The notes under the pieces: generated by a model
Databases searched by the model: none
The model's input: only the letters and a program-made list of their open reading frames with translations
What the model was told of the DNA's origin: nothing
NCBI GenBank assembly: GCA_022706085.1
Contig: JAKJDF010000004.1
Span: 62,001 to 126,000 of the forward strand
Length of the DNA: 64,000 nt
Source: Candidatus Latescibacterota bacterium
GTDB lineage: Bacteria > Latescibacterota > MWCZ01
Reading direction: 5' to 3'
Shown here: positions 54,142 to 63,175 of the stretch, one piece after another
Layout of the letters: each line of letters begins with the position of its first letter
Numbering within the stretch: position 1 is the first letter of the stretch
Program-made: the position numbers and the translations under genes

Positions 54142-55113
54142 ATGGCAGTACGAATCGGTTTTATCGGCTGCGGCGGGATTGCGAACCACCACATGCGGAC
54201 GATGGCGAGCAACCCGTATGCAGAGATGGTGGCGTTCAGCGATCCTGATGTCGAACGAGCACGCGCGGCAGCGAAACAGTACGGCGGCAAAGCGTATTCC
54301 AGTTATCGGACAATGATCTCGAAGGGTGGAATCGATGCCGTGTTCATGTGCGTGCCACCGTTCGCGCACACGGATCAGGAGAAACTGGTCGCAGAAGCAG
54401 GACTCGCGTTCTTCACCGAGAAGCCCATCGGACTCTCGCTGAAACGAGTCGCAGAGAACGCAGAACTGTTCGCGAAAAAGGGGATCATCACCGCGGTTGG
54501 GTATAACTGGCGGTACTCGGACGGCGCCGCGGTGATGAAGAAGACGCTTGACGGCAAGAAACTGGCGGTGGTGAGCGGGTACTGGGTGGGCGGAACCCCC
54601 GGTGTAATGTGGTGGCGACAAATGAAGAAATCCGGGGGACAGGTTGTGGAGCAAACTACCCACATTTTCGACATGTGTCGGTACATCGCGGGCGAAATTG
54701 ACGTAGTGTTCGCGTCAGGTATTTCCGGGTTGACCAGTCAGGATGAGCTTCCGCTCTACGATGTTCACGACGCAAGCGTCGTTCAATTACGCTATCGGTC
54801 CGGCGCGGTGGGGAACATTACGTCGTCCTGCATCGTTTCACAAGGCGTGGGAACCCAGGTACGTGCGTATGCCCGTAACCTCGTCGTCGTGGTAGGCGAA
54901 GGCAGGTGCCAGGTCAGTGTTCCCGGCGAAGAGCATATCTACAAGGACGCGCGGAATCCCACCGCTCACGAGCAGGAAGCGTTCCTCTGCGCGGTAGCGA
55001 AGAAGAAAGGGCCGCCTATTCTTTCCGATTACGCTGACGCGATGAAAACCTTGCGCGTCACGCTGGCGGCCAACAAGTCCATGGAGACGGGAAAACCGGT
55101 CAGGCTTGCATAG
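54142..55113 (+). CDS. Gfo/Idh/MocA family oxidoreductase (paralogue D)
   Basis: 323 residues. Rossmann opening VRIGFIGCGGIANHHM and EKP in FFTEKPIGLS. The C-terminal block GTPGVMWW...SGGQVVEQTTHI matches that of the gene at 4297 almost residue for residue. The ending is also shared (NKSMETGKPVRL here; NRSLETGMPVQL there). The two are therefore close paralogues in separate operons. The ATG at 54142 follows GAAGGAG. Last gene of the unit, followed by a terminator at 55129. It should act with NAD(P) on a sugar or cyclitol related to that of paralogue A. Confidence 0.93.
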   Translation: MAVRIGFIGCGGIANHHMRTMASNPYAEMVAFSDPDVERARAAAKQYGGKAYSSYRTMISKGGIDAVFMCVPPFAHTDQEKLVAEAGLAFFTEKPIGLSLKRVAENAELFAKKGIITAVGYNWRYSDGAAVMKKTLDGKKLAVVSGYWVGGTPGVMWWRQMKKSGGQVVEQTTHIFDMCRYIAGEIDVVFASGISGLTSQDELPLYDVHDASVVQLRYRSGAVGNITSSCIVSQGVGTQVRAYARNLVVVVGEGRCQVSVPGEEHIYKDARNPTAHEQEAFLCAVAKKKGPPILSDYADAMKTLRVTLAANKSMETGKPVRLA

Positions 55114-55128
55114 AATTTCAAACGGGTA

Positions 55129-55160
55129 ACGGGGGTGTCCGGCCCTGCCGACACCCCCGT
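55129..55160 (+). terminator. Terminator of the Gfo/isomerase/Gfo operon
   Basis: Perfect 11-bp GC-rich stem (55129-55139 with 55150-55160) with a 10-nt loop, 16 bp after the stop codon. No T tract follows, so it may be weak or factor-dependent. Confidence 0.72.
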
Positions 55161-55292
55161 GGTCTCCGTACACATTGGAACGCGCGTGTTGTTTCCCTAT
55201 TTTCTTAACCGCCCTTCAACGAGCGAGCCTGCGAATCCAGGGTTCACCTTCTCGATCGGCGAAACTACTCCCTGGCAACGGATTATCCGCAC

Positions 55293-56642
55293 ATGAAGTT
55301 TCTGCGTTCGCAGTCCTTTCCGGTACTGACAGTTCTGCTTGCCGCGGTCTCCTCGCTGGTGTTTGAAGCGTGTTCCAGCACAAAGTCCGCGGTCGGTGGC
55401 GGGTTGTTGACTGATGTTACAGGCGAGTTCTCGAGACGCGATACAATCGACATCCCGCTTTCAGGCCCTTCCCCCGCGACGGTTGCGTGCTTCCCAGTGC
55501 ACATATCGTTTTCGAGCAGTGAAGCGCTCCTCGCTGGAGAGGCAAACGGGCTGCGGGCCACCGTTCTGCTGAAGTTCTCGCCAATCGTATCATGGACGGA
55601 GGAGCGTTATTACACACTGAACGATCAGGCGGCTCTGGACACACTTACGTTCACGCCGGTCAGCGTGGTGACCGATTCGTCAAGTCAACTGCGGCTGACG
55701 TATTACGGCCACGTTGCTGACTCGTCGTACTGCGCGGTCCAGACTCGGCTGGTGGTATCGTCGTGGAAGGAAGAGGATTCGGTGATGACGGCGCTGCCGG
55801 CAATGAATGCGCCGCCTTTTTCGCCGGTCCGGGTAGACACGACGGCTTCCGGTTCATTAGTGTACCTGCCTTTCGCCCCCGCTTCTCTGACGCAGCTTAT
55901 TGCTGATTCGGTGTCGCTGGGTGTGGAAACGACCTCCGGCAGCAGCATGGTACGGTTTCTCAGTCAGGAAGGCGCGACAACGTACAGCCCGCAACTCACC
56001 CTCTGGATAAAAGCGAATGTGACCTCGAAGCGGCCGGAAATCGCGGCTCACGACACTCTCATAGGCCTCACCCTGCGGCCCATCCACGATTGTTACCGGC
56101 TTCAACGGCTTGTTCCGGCGCCAGCGCCGTCTGCGGGGTTACTCCGGATATCCGCGGGTGATGCGTGGCGCGGGTATGTCCGCTTCGAAAGATTCCCGAT
56201 CCCGGGTGTGAGCGACAGCGCCGGGGTCGTGCGCGCCCGCTCAACAGCGAACTCAGCGCAACTGCAACTGATACTCGGGCCGGACGGCGGAAGCTCATTC
56301 AAACGGGATAGTGCCGCGATACTCATCTATCCGCTTACCAAGCCTTTCGATGTGGACAGCGCCCGCGCCGGTCTGCTGAGCTTCGGGACGGGACGCCTCT
56401 ACGGTGTCGGGTTCAATACGGCGGAGACGAGAGCGGCGCCGGACGTGCGGGTATTTGAAATTGCTGACCTTATCAACCAGTGGTGGGTCAACCCATCATC
56501 CAACAACGGCCTTCTCATCTCGCTTTCGGGAGAGGCCCAGCTAGTGGACGCGCTGGAAATCCGTTCGATGCGGCTGATCATAACGACGACCGTGCCGCCG
56601 CAGTTGATCGCTAAACAAGCATTCGGGGAGGCCCCCCGGTGA
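55293..56642 (+). CDS. Hypothetical beta-rich lipoprotein
   Basis: 449 residues. Signal peptide ending in a lipobox-like SSLVFEAC, then SSTKS. The rest is a long beta-rich, Ser/Thr-rich ectodomain (LRATVLLKFSPIVSW, LRLTYYGHVADSSYC, LTLWIKANVTS, GYVRFERFPIP, SAQLQLILGP). The strand pattern is reminiscent of DNRLRE-type or other structural surface domains, but I recognise no family. Its stop overlaps the GTG start of the next gene, a PorV/FadL-like OMP, so the two are coupled, probably an outer-membrane lipoprotein with its barrel partner. Function unknown. Confidence 0.78.
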   Translation: MKFLRSQSFPVLTVLLAAVSSLVFEACSSTKSAVGGGLLTDVTGEFSRRDTIDIPLSGPSPATVACFPVHISFSSSEALLAGEANGLRATVLLKFSPIVSWTEERYYTLNDQAALDTLTFTPVSVVTDSSSQLRLTYYGHVADSSYCAVQTRLVVSSWKEEDSVMTALPAMNAPPFSPVRVDTTASGSLVYLPFAPASLTQLIADSVSLGVETTSGSSMVRFLSQEGATTYSPQLTLWIKANVTSKRPEIAAHDTLIGLTLRPIHDCYRLQRLVPAPAPSAGLLRISAGDAWRGYVRFERFPIPGVSDSAGVVRARSTANSAQLQLILGPDGGSSFKRDSAAILIYPLTKPFDVDSARAGLLSFGTGRLYGVGFNTAETRAAPDVRVFEIADLINQWWVNPSSNNGLLISLSGEAQLVDALEIRSMRLIITTTVPPQLIAKQAFGEAPR

Positions 56643-57892
56643 AATACCGCCTCCTCGTGCCGCACCTGCTGGTATTCGTTGCCGCGTGTCACGCAAGTTC
56701 CATCTTCTCGTACCACCCCCGTGGTCTCGGTTATGCGGAGTGGAAGGGCGACGCGCGAACGATGGGAATGGGTGGTGTATCTCTCGCGAACTTCGGAGAG
56801 GATGGCGCTACCAGCGCGAATCCCGCAGGGATCGCCGGTTGTGAACGTACCGCGCTTTCCGCGAGCTTTCTCAGTCAGAAGCGGTCGGTGAAGGACTATC
56901 TGGGCTACACAGGCACATTTTACGACCAGTACCCGCGATTTTTCCGGGCCGTGGTGCCTGTCGGCCGGGGCGTGGTCACCTCGTTCGGCCTGGAACCGGT
57001 CGGGGATGTGCGAATGATCTGGGCGAACCGGAACACAGAAAACGGCGTGAGCTATCTGGATTCTCTTGAAGCAAGCGGGGGGGCGTGGTCATTCGGCGCG
57101 CAGATCGCCCGCGGTTTCGGGCCTATTTCGCTTGGTCTGAGAGCGCAGGTTGTACGCGGCAATATGACTACAGAGTGGCGGCGAACGGTGGTTGATTCTG
57201 GAGCGCCGCTTGCGACTTCCGCGCTTGCGATGCGGCGTATGTCCGGAATGGCGTTAAGTCTTGGGAGCGCATATCGGATATCCGAGGAATGGACGATCGG
57301 TGGAAGACTGGATTTCCCGTCGAATCTTGGCGAAGCAGACATCACTTCGTACGGCACGCGCATTCCGAACCAGTATTACAAGTCGCATACGGACGTGGTG
57401 ATGGCGGTCGCGTCAGATCTTGATGATACGACGTCTTCTACGGCAAAAATCCCGGTGGGATTCGGCGCCGGCGTCGCGTGGAAGCCCGGGGAGCGTCTGC
57501 TTGTGTCATTGGACGGGGAGTTCCGCCGCTGGTCGGACGTTGACCCGGCGTTCCGGAACACATGGTGTGTGGCCGGCGGTGTCGAATTCCGGGTGAGCGA
57601 CGATTACCGGTCGTTTTTGCTTTGGCAGCTCCCTTACCGGGCGGGAGTTCGGTGGGAACAGCATTATGTTCCGGCTCTCAGTTCCCATGGAGGTGCCACG
57701 TATCCCGATGGGAAGTACCTGACTCTGGGCGCAGGAATACCGCTGGGCCGAAACCGGGGACGATTGGATTACTCCGTCGAGTACGGCACGCGGGGGACGA
57801 TTTCTACCAATCTGGTGCGGGAAAAGCTGTGGCGACACACCATCTCGGTGGTCGGCTGGGAGCGCTGGTTTGAACGCAGCACACGTCGATAA
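56639..57892 (+). CDS. PorV/FadL-like outer-membrane beta-barrel protein
   Basis: 417 residues. A signal peptide (LLVFVAACHASS) precedes the stretch GDARTMGMGGVSLAN and then SANPAGIAGCERTALS, the same N-P-A-G element as in PorV and FadL-type barrels. The remainder is alternating amphipathic strands (SFGAQIARGFGPISLGL, PVGFGAGVAWKPGERLLV) with aromatic ends. The GTG start at 56639 overlaps the preceding stop and follows GGGGAGG. A second PorV-like protein in the window, after that at 14170. It probably forms a channel or substrate shuttle with the lipoprotein encoded upstream. Confidence 0.82.
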   Translation: MKYRLLVPHLLVFVAACHASSIFSYHPRGLGYAEWKGDARTMGMGGVSLANFGEDGATSANPAGIAGCERTALSASFLSQKRSVKDYLGYTGTFYDQYPRFFRAVVPVGRGVVTSFGLEPVGDVRMIWANRNTENGVSYLDSLEASGGAWSFGAQIARGFGPISLGLRAQVVRGNMTTEWRRTVVDSGAPLATSALAMRRMSGMALSLGSAYRISEEWTIGGRLDFPSNLGEADITSYGTRIPNQYYKSHTDVVMAVASDLDDTTSSTAKIPVGFGAGVAWKPGERLLVSLDGEFRRWSDVDPAFRNTWCVAGGVEFRVSDDYRSFLLWQLPYRAGVRWEQHYVPALSSHGGATYPDGKYLTLGAGIPLGRNRGRLDYSVEYGTRGTISTNLVREKLWRHTISVVGWERWFERSTRR

Positions 57893-58003
57893 AGGATGCG
57901 GGCCCGGGAACGGCGCTACCGCGGGATTCCTCCGTAAGAAGGAGTCCCGACGTTGTGCCAGTGGGGTCGCGTCGATCGCACTGACCCAAATCTCCTTTGC
58001 GAA

Positions 58004-58786
58004 ATGAGAACCATGTTGTTGAGGCGCGCCCCGATACGTCTTCTGGTTTGCATCACGGTGCTCTCCGTCGTCTCCGCGTGCGGACCGAAGAGGACCCATC
58101 TGCTTACCTGCGAGGAGTATTATCAACGCGGCATCAGTGCTCTGGAAAAGAAGAAATGGCTCAAGGCTCAGGAAAACTTTGAGAAAATCACCATGAACTT
58201 CCCTGGGTGTGACCTGGTAGATGACGCACAGTACATGCTCGGAGAGACGTACTTTCGTCAGGACAAGTTTATCGAGGCGCAGTTCGAATTCCGCCGGGTA
58301 GTTGAGGATTTCCGGCAATCGGACCGAACAGAGGACGCGCAGTTCAAGATGGCCCTCTGCTCGCACCGGCAGGCGCTTCCGTCTGCGCTTGACCAGACCG
58401 CGACGCAGGATGCCATTTACCGTTTCCAGCAGTACCTTGAGGACAATCCTTCCGGGCGCTGGGCAGGCGAAGCACGCCGTTACATCCTGGAGAACAGAAA
58501 GAAGCTTGCACAGAAGGATTTCAGCACCGCCCAGTTTTACGCCCGGCAGGGGTACAATGAGGGCGCGCTGATTTACTTGGACCACGTCATCGCGGAGTAC
58601 CCGGACACCGGGGAATGGCTGGAACGAGCGAGGTTTTTGAAAGCTACCATCCTCGCGCAGCGCGGGCAGACGCAGGAAGCACTCGCCCTGTTGCGTGCCA
58701 TCAATCTCGATGCACTCCCCGGCAAAGTCCAGAAAAAGGTTCGTGAAACAACTGCACGCGTCCAAAGCCCGCAAGAAGGCCGGTAG
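58004..58786 (+). CDS. bamD: Outer-membrane protein assembly factor BamD-like lipoprotein
   Basis: 260 residues. Signal peptide with lipobox VVSAC (C26). Then TPR repeats in the BamD order: EEYYQRGISALEKKKWLKA, GETYFRQDKFIEAQFEFRRV, ALCSHRQALPSALDQ and the C-terminal QYLEDNPSGRWAGEARRYI plus ARQGYNEGALIYLDHVI. BamD is an essential part of the BAM complex that folds outer-membrane proteins; its presence confirms a diderm. ATG at 58004 (another at 58013 is possible; ribosome-binding site weak). It is followed by nadD after 10 bp. Confidence 0.9.
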   Translation: MRTMLLRRAPIRLLVCITVLSVVSACGPKRTHLLTCEEYYQRGISALEKKKWLKAQENFEKITMNFPGCDLVDDAQYMLGETYFRQDKFIEAQFEFRRVVEDFRQSDRTEDAQFKMALCSHRQALPSALDQTATQDAIYRFQQYLEDNPSGRWAGEARRYILENRKKLAQKDFSTAQFYARQGYNEGALIYLDHVIAEYPDTGEWLERARFLKATILAQRGQTQEALALLRAINLDALPGKVQKKVRETTARVQSPQEGR

Positions 58787-58796
58787 CGGCTTCCAA

Positions 58797-59450
58797 ATGA
58801 GCGAATCGAACGAGGTTGATACACCCTCCCGGAACCGCCGCGTCGGGCTCCTCGGAGGGACCTTCGATCCTCCGCACAACGGCCACATCGCTCTCGCGTT
58901 GTACGCACAGGAACACGTTGGCCTCGATCAGATCTGGTTCATCCCATCCGCGGTCCCCCCTCACAAGATGCAGAAAACAAGCACTCCTGCCTCCTTGCGG
59001 TGGGAGATGACGTGTGCTGCCGTCAACCCGTACACCCCGCGACTGGTTGTTTCGGATGTGGAACTGGAGCGCCCGGGTCCTTCGTACACCTATCAGACCG
59101 TCAAACGTATTCGGGGAATGCTGGGGAACGAGGCTGAACTGTTCTGGATCATCGGACGCGACAACATCGCGGAGATTCCCTTTTGGATGGAACCACAGAG
59201 AATCCTCGAGGAAGCGGCGATTATCGCAGGAGGACGCCCCGGCGTGCCCTTGCCGGATGATATCCCCGGCTGGCTAGCCAGACGGCTGATCGTGCTCCAA
59301 GGCCCTGACCTGCCCGTTTCGTCGACGGCTATCCGCGATCACGCCAGCCGCGGAATCATCAATCCCGAATGGGTTCCCGGCCCGGTCTCCGAAATCATAC
59401 GAAGAGAGGGGCTGTACGGGTACCCCCGCATGACCCCTCTGAGTGACTGA
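58797..59450 (+). CDS. nadD: Nicotinate-nucleotide adenylyltransferase
   Basis: 217 residues. The nucleotide-binding motif GGTFDPPHNGH (20-30) and the later VSSTAIRDHASRG (the (S/T)-x-x-x-x-R pattern) identify NadD. It also has WFIPSAVPPHK and ELFWIIGRDNIAEIPFW. It makes nicotinate adenine dinucleotide from nicotinate mononucleotide and ATP in NAD biosynthesis. The N-terminus has about 14 extra residues compared with many members. It follows bamD by 10 bp, a neighbour pair seen in other FCB-group genomes, and is convergent with the DUF6785-like gene. Confidence 0.96.
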   Translation: MSESNEVDTPSRNRRVGLLGGTFDPPHNGHIALALYAQEHVGLDQIWFIPSAVPPHKMQKTSTPASLRWEMTCAAVNPYTPRLVVSDVELERPGPSYTYQTVKRIRGMLGNEAELFWIIGRDNIAEIPFWMEPQRILEEAAIIAGGRPGVPLPDDIPGWLARRLIVLQGPDLPVSSTAIRDHASRGIINPEWVPGPVSEIIRREGLYGYPRMTPLSD

Positions 59451-59468
59451 ATCGGTTGGTTTCCGCAC

Positions 59469-61442
59469 TCACCAGTTGTGTATCTGGTGGCCCGCGCCCG
59501 GAAACCACATCCAGTCCACGAAGAAACTCAGCAGAATCCCCAGGGCGTATCCCGCAGCCATCCCGATAAACACAGGCCTGCCGCGTTCGTATGCCTCAAC
59601 GCCGCCGATCTTGAGGATGATGGTCTTGATGAGCCACGCGAGGAATATGGCGAATACCGTCCGGTGAACGTTGTTCGCCGCTGCGATCGGGAATCCGATG
59701 GGGTGCAGCGGCCACGCAGGAAACCGGTATTGCAGGTAGGTCAGAACTGACATCACGAGCGCACCGGCACCAAGAAACGTCCAGCGCCCCGGGTCGACCG
59801 CCACACGCGCCTGCATTTTCTGGATGATCATGTTGTACACCTGCTCACCGTGAAATGCGAAATGCGTGGACCGGAAAGTCGTTGCGCCTTCGTTGTACGC
59901 GATCATCAGGTAATAGAACGAGCCACACGCATACGCCACAATGAGCGCAACGATGAGAACCGTCAGCATCCGGCGGCCCCTCGCGCCGATTTTGGCTCCG
60001 AGCCAACTGATGTGGAAAATCGCCGGCATGAACGGTGCCCGACCGTTCACCACAAGGGAATACGTGCCGACCATTCCTACGATTTCCTGGGCCGGGACAC
60101 CGACTGTCCCGAATGCGCCAAACGTAAACATCGTAGGCGTGAGCGGGCTCTGCATGTACACGAGGCCCGTCTGCGCGATCACACGTGTAGTGCCCAGATA
60201 CGCCACGAATGCCCCGAAAAGAAACACCAGCGCCATTTTCCAGGACATTCCGAGCGACACCATGAAACCTGTCATGTAGACAACAGCGACGAACAGGCCG
60301 ATCACCGCCCACCGATAACTGAGCAGATCGTTCTCATCATTGGCTTTGATTCTGCCAATTACCGCGTACCACACCAGTTTCAGATGGTTGCGGGCCATCC
60401 ACAGGCTGACGAGCACAAAAACAATGAAACCGCCAAAGCCTTGCCAGCTCGTAAGAGCGTCACGCGAGGAATACGGGTCGTCTGCGTCCCCCAGAGTATA
60501 TCCAACGGACCTGAAGAAGCCGCTTTCCAGAACGAGTATGATGTCCCAGAACCAGACGCTGAACAGCACGTTGGTGTTGACGAGGTACGCGAAGCCGAGA
60601 ACGTACATGTTCAGTTTGATACCGAACGCGGGGAAATTCGGCCCGAGCTGAATGCTGATGCCGTCCATGACGGGCAGACGGGGAAACTGCGGAAGGAAGT
60701 AGTTCAAGCAGTTGAAGAGAATCACAAACAACGGAATTGCCACACCAACCCAGAAGGACTTCTTTCGCAGCGTCTCTGAGATGCCCCATTTGCCAGATGG
60801 ACTTGTGATGAGTTCCAGAGGCACTTGAACGAGCGGGAACGCCAGTCGCTCGTTGTCCGCCCATTGCTTTCGCAGCAGTGAAGCAAGGCAAATCGCGACG
60901 AGTGCAACTGCGCCGAGGAAGGTGCCCCACCAGAACATCGGCACGATCCAGATCCCCCACGGGATCTTCGCACCGTCCGGCATACCGACAAATGCCCAGC
61001 GGAGGTCGTCCCGTGGCCCCTGTACAACGGCCCATTGCCTGAGATACGGCCAGAGATCGCTCATCCACCGGTTCTCTGGCGTTGCCACGTAGTACGGCAC
61101 CGACATGATTCCCAGTGGCCAGTTGAGCAGGTTTGACGTGGCGACAATCGACCCGACAAACGCCATCGAGAACACGGTGATGAGTTCCGCGGGACGAAAC
61201 CTCAGAACAGGAGCTACGCGACCGACCGCAGAGTTGAGAAGCACCACCCCGAAGAACAAGCCCATCGCGACGACGGGAAGTTGTGAGAGATTGAGGCGAG
61301 ATGCTCCAACCAGAAACTCGGACAATGGTGCCCAGACAACGACTACGATACATGCGAGAGTGCCCACGACGATCGAACGCAGCGAAACATCGTCGTGGTC
61401 CTGGTCCCCAAGACCCTGTATGCGCGCAAAATGGTCAGACAT
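59469..61442 (-). CDS. Large polytopic membrane protein (DUF6785/DUF6784, OPT-like)
   Basis: 657 residues with about 14 predicted membrane spans (SIVVGTLACIVVVVWAPLSE, LPVVAMGLFFGVVLLNSAV, GIWIVPMFWWGTFLGAVALV, IVFVLVSLWMARN and others). Soluble loops contain aromatic clusters (SVPYYVATPENRW, RQWAVVQGPRDDLRW). The overall pattern and repeated G-x-x-P and aromatic turns resemble the DUF6785 family, related to oligopeptide/OPT transporters and common in Planctomycete-like and FCB candidate phyla. Transport of a peptide or sugar-like solute is an inference. It is convergent with nadD and divergent from nuoF. Ribosome-binding site GGAA before the ATG; I saw no strong promoter. Confidence 0.75.
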   Translation of the reverse strand: MSDHFARIQGLGDQDHDDVSLRSIVVGTLACIVVVVWAPLSEFLVGASRLNLSQLPVVAMGLFFGVVLLNSAVGRVAPVLRFRPAELITVFSMAFVGSIVATSNLLNWPLGIMSVPYYVATPENRWMSDLWPYLRQWAVVQGPRDDLRWAFVGMPDGAKIPWGIWIVPMFWWGTFLGAVALVAICLASLLRKQWADNERLAFPLVQVPLELITSPSGKWGISETLRKKSFWVGVAIPLFVILFNCLNYFLPQFPRLPVMDGISIQLGPNFPAFGIKLNMYVLGFAYLVNTNVLFSVWFWDIILVLESGFFRSVGYTLGDADDPYSSRDALTSWQGFGGFIVFVLVSLWMARNHLKLVWYAVIGRIKANDENDLLSYRWAVIGLFVAVVYMTGFMVSLGMSWKMALVFLFGAFVAYLGTTRVIAQTGLVYMQSPLTPTMFTFGAFGTVGVPAQEIVGMVGTYSLVVNGRAPFMPAIFHISWLGAKIGARGRRMLTVLIVALIVAYACGSFYYLMIAYNEGATTFRSTHFAFHGEQVYNMIIQKMQARVAVDPGRWTFLGAGALVMSVLTYLQYRFPAWPLHPIGFPIAAANNVHRTVFAIFLAWLIKTIILKIGGVEAYERGRPVFIGMAAGYALGILLSFFVDWMWFPGAGHQIHNW

Positions 61443-61735
61443 GTCAACTTTTTCCAGATCAGATTGTTGCGATTAGAGGGCAGTGCGAGGCGGATTGCTC
61501 ACCATTCGAATGTCGGACAACAAAAAGTATACGAACAATGCCCGACCAAGTCACGTATTTGCCGTCAATTGCGCGAACCGACGTTCAGGGCGGCGGCAAC
61601 CATTCTTCGACCGATTGCGCCTCCTTGTCTTCCTCGCCCGCACGCGTGTTATCTTTAATTTTCCTTTGCGATGCACACGTGATCAAGCTCGTTCAATGAT
61701 CAGGCGGGAGTTTCCCCGCTGTGGGAGCAAGCCGC

Positions 61736-63088
61736 ATGGCAGCGCGCCAGAACCGGATGATCCTCGACCAGTGCGAAATCCCTGGTGTCCGGAGCCTTGC
61801 TGTTGCGCGGCGCTACGGCGCGTACAACGCGCTGGCCAAAGCGCTTACCACTATGACGCCTGATCAGGTGGTGGAGGAGATCACACGATCCGGGCTGCAG
61901 GGTCGCGGCGGAGCATGGTTCGGAACTGGTCTGAAATGGTCATTCATGCCGAAGGAACCCCGGGTAGAGAGTTTCCTCTGCGTCAACGCCGACGAGAGTG
62001 AACCCGGCACATGCAAGGACCGTTATCTCATAGAGAAGAACCCGCACCTTCTGCTTGAGGGTGTGCTGATCGCCTGCTACGCGATTCGGGCATCGACCGC
62101 ATTCATCTATGTCAGAGGTGAAATGTGGGAGGGAATGGAAGTCCTCGAAACCGCGATTCGTGAACTGACTACCGCGAACCTTTGCGGGAAAAACATCCTG
62201 GGAACCGGCTTCACCATCAACGTGCACGTGCATCCCGGCGCCGGGGCGTACATCTGCGGCGAGGAGACCGCATTGATGGAATCGCTGGAAGGAAAACGAG
62301 GATACCCGAGAAACAAACCACCCTTCCCCGCCGCATATGGTGCCTTCGGCCACCCCACAACCATCAACAACATCGGAACGCTGGGATACGTACCGTGGAT
62401 TATCAATCACGGGGCCGACGCGTTCAAAGGCATTGGTGACCCCAACTTCCCCGGAACACTCATTTACCAGGTCAGCGGGCATGTCAATCGGCCCGGTTTG
62501 TACGAGGCCGAATTGACCGTAACGTTGCGCGATCTGATCGAGATGGCGGGCGGAGTTCGCTCTGGACACCAGCTCAAAGCTGTGATTCCGGGCGGCACTT
62601 CCATGCCATTGCTCACCGCGGACGAACTGGACACAGTGATGTCGCCAGCCAGTTTCGCACCACGGGGGTCATTGAAGAGTGGGCTGGGGTCGGCCGCGGT
62701 GATCGTGCTGGACGATACGTGCGACATGGTTGATGTTGCACTGAATATGATGCGATTCTATCGCCACGAATCCTGCGGGCAATGCACGCCCTGCCGTGAA
62801 GGAACGAAATGGGTGTGCGACATGATCGAAAGAATTCACCGTCGTCGTGCGCGCCCCGGAGATCTGGAGGTGTTGGAGCAGGTTCTGGTGAACGTGGGAG
62901 ACATAGATCGGTTCGAGTTCAACAAGACGATCTGCCTGTTCGGGGTGTCCTTTGGATGGCCCCTCACCATGTTGATCCGGAAATTCCGGAGCGAATTCGA
63001 AGCGGCAGTTGCGGAGAGCACACCAGCCCCTGTACCGCTGCCTGCCCCGGCGAGCGTCCTTCCGGACGGGGACCTTCGGGCTCCGTGA
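61736..63088 (+). CDS. nuoF: NADH-quinone oxidoreductase subunit F (NuoF), divergent
   Basis: 450 residues. It is the NADH- and FMN-binding subunit of complex I. Present: VNADESEPGTCKDRYL, YICGEETALMESLEG, and the 4Fe-4S ligands C347, C350, C353 (SCGQCTPCREGT) and C400 (KTICLFG). The FMN-binding loop reads GRGGAWFGTGLKW (56-68) where GRGGAGF is usual, with a tryptophan replacing a conserved glycine. The later block reads PTTINNIGTL where NN-(V/I)-ETL is usual. The C-terminus has a ~45-residue Pro/Ala tail. ATG at 61736 with GGGAG 8 nt upstream. nuoG follows; nuoE is absent upstream. It may belong to complex I or to a related NADH/hydrogenase module. Confidence 0.9.
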   Translation: MAARQNRMILDQCEIPGVRSLAVARRYGAYNALAKALTTMTPDQVVEEITRSGLQGRGGAWFGTGLKWSFMPKEPRVESFLCVNADESEPGTCKDRYLIEKNPHLLLEGVLIACYAIRASTAFIYVRGEMWEGMEVLETAIRELTTANLCGKNILGTGFTINVHVHPGAGAYICGEETALMESLEGKRGYPRNKPPFPAAYGAFGHPTTINNIGTLGYVPWIINHGADAFKGIGDPNFPGTLIYQVSGHVNRPGLYEAELTVTLRDLIEMAGGVRSGHQLKAVIPGGTSMPLLTADELDTVMSPASFAPRGSLKSGLGSAAVIVLDDTCDMVDVALNMMRFYRHESCGQCTPCREGTKWVCDMIERIHRRRARPGDLEVLEQVLVNVGDIDRFEFNKTICLFGVSFGWPLTMLIRKFRSEFEAAVAESTPAPVPLPAPASVLPDGDLRAP

Positions 63089-63175
63089 ACAGTCTCCGCA
63101 ACGGGCCGGTGCTCTGAACGCGACAGGTTTTTGTTGGTTAGTGGCAGTCTACAAGCAGTAGATCAGAGGTTCTGA

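Noticed and set aside
61483-61735. Short plus-strand frames between the DUF6785-like gene and nuoF
   Set aside because: No ribosome-binding site or similarity; the region is better read as a divergent regulatory gap.
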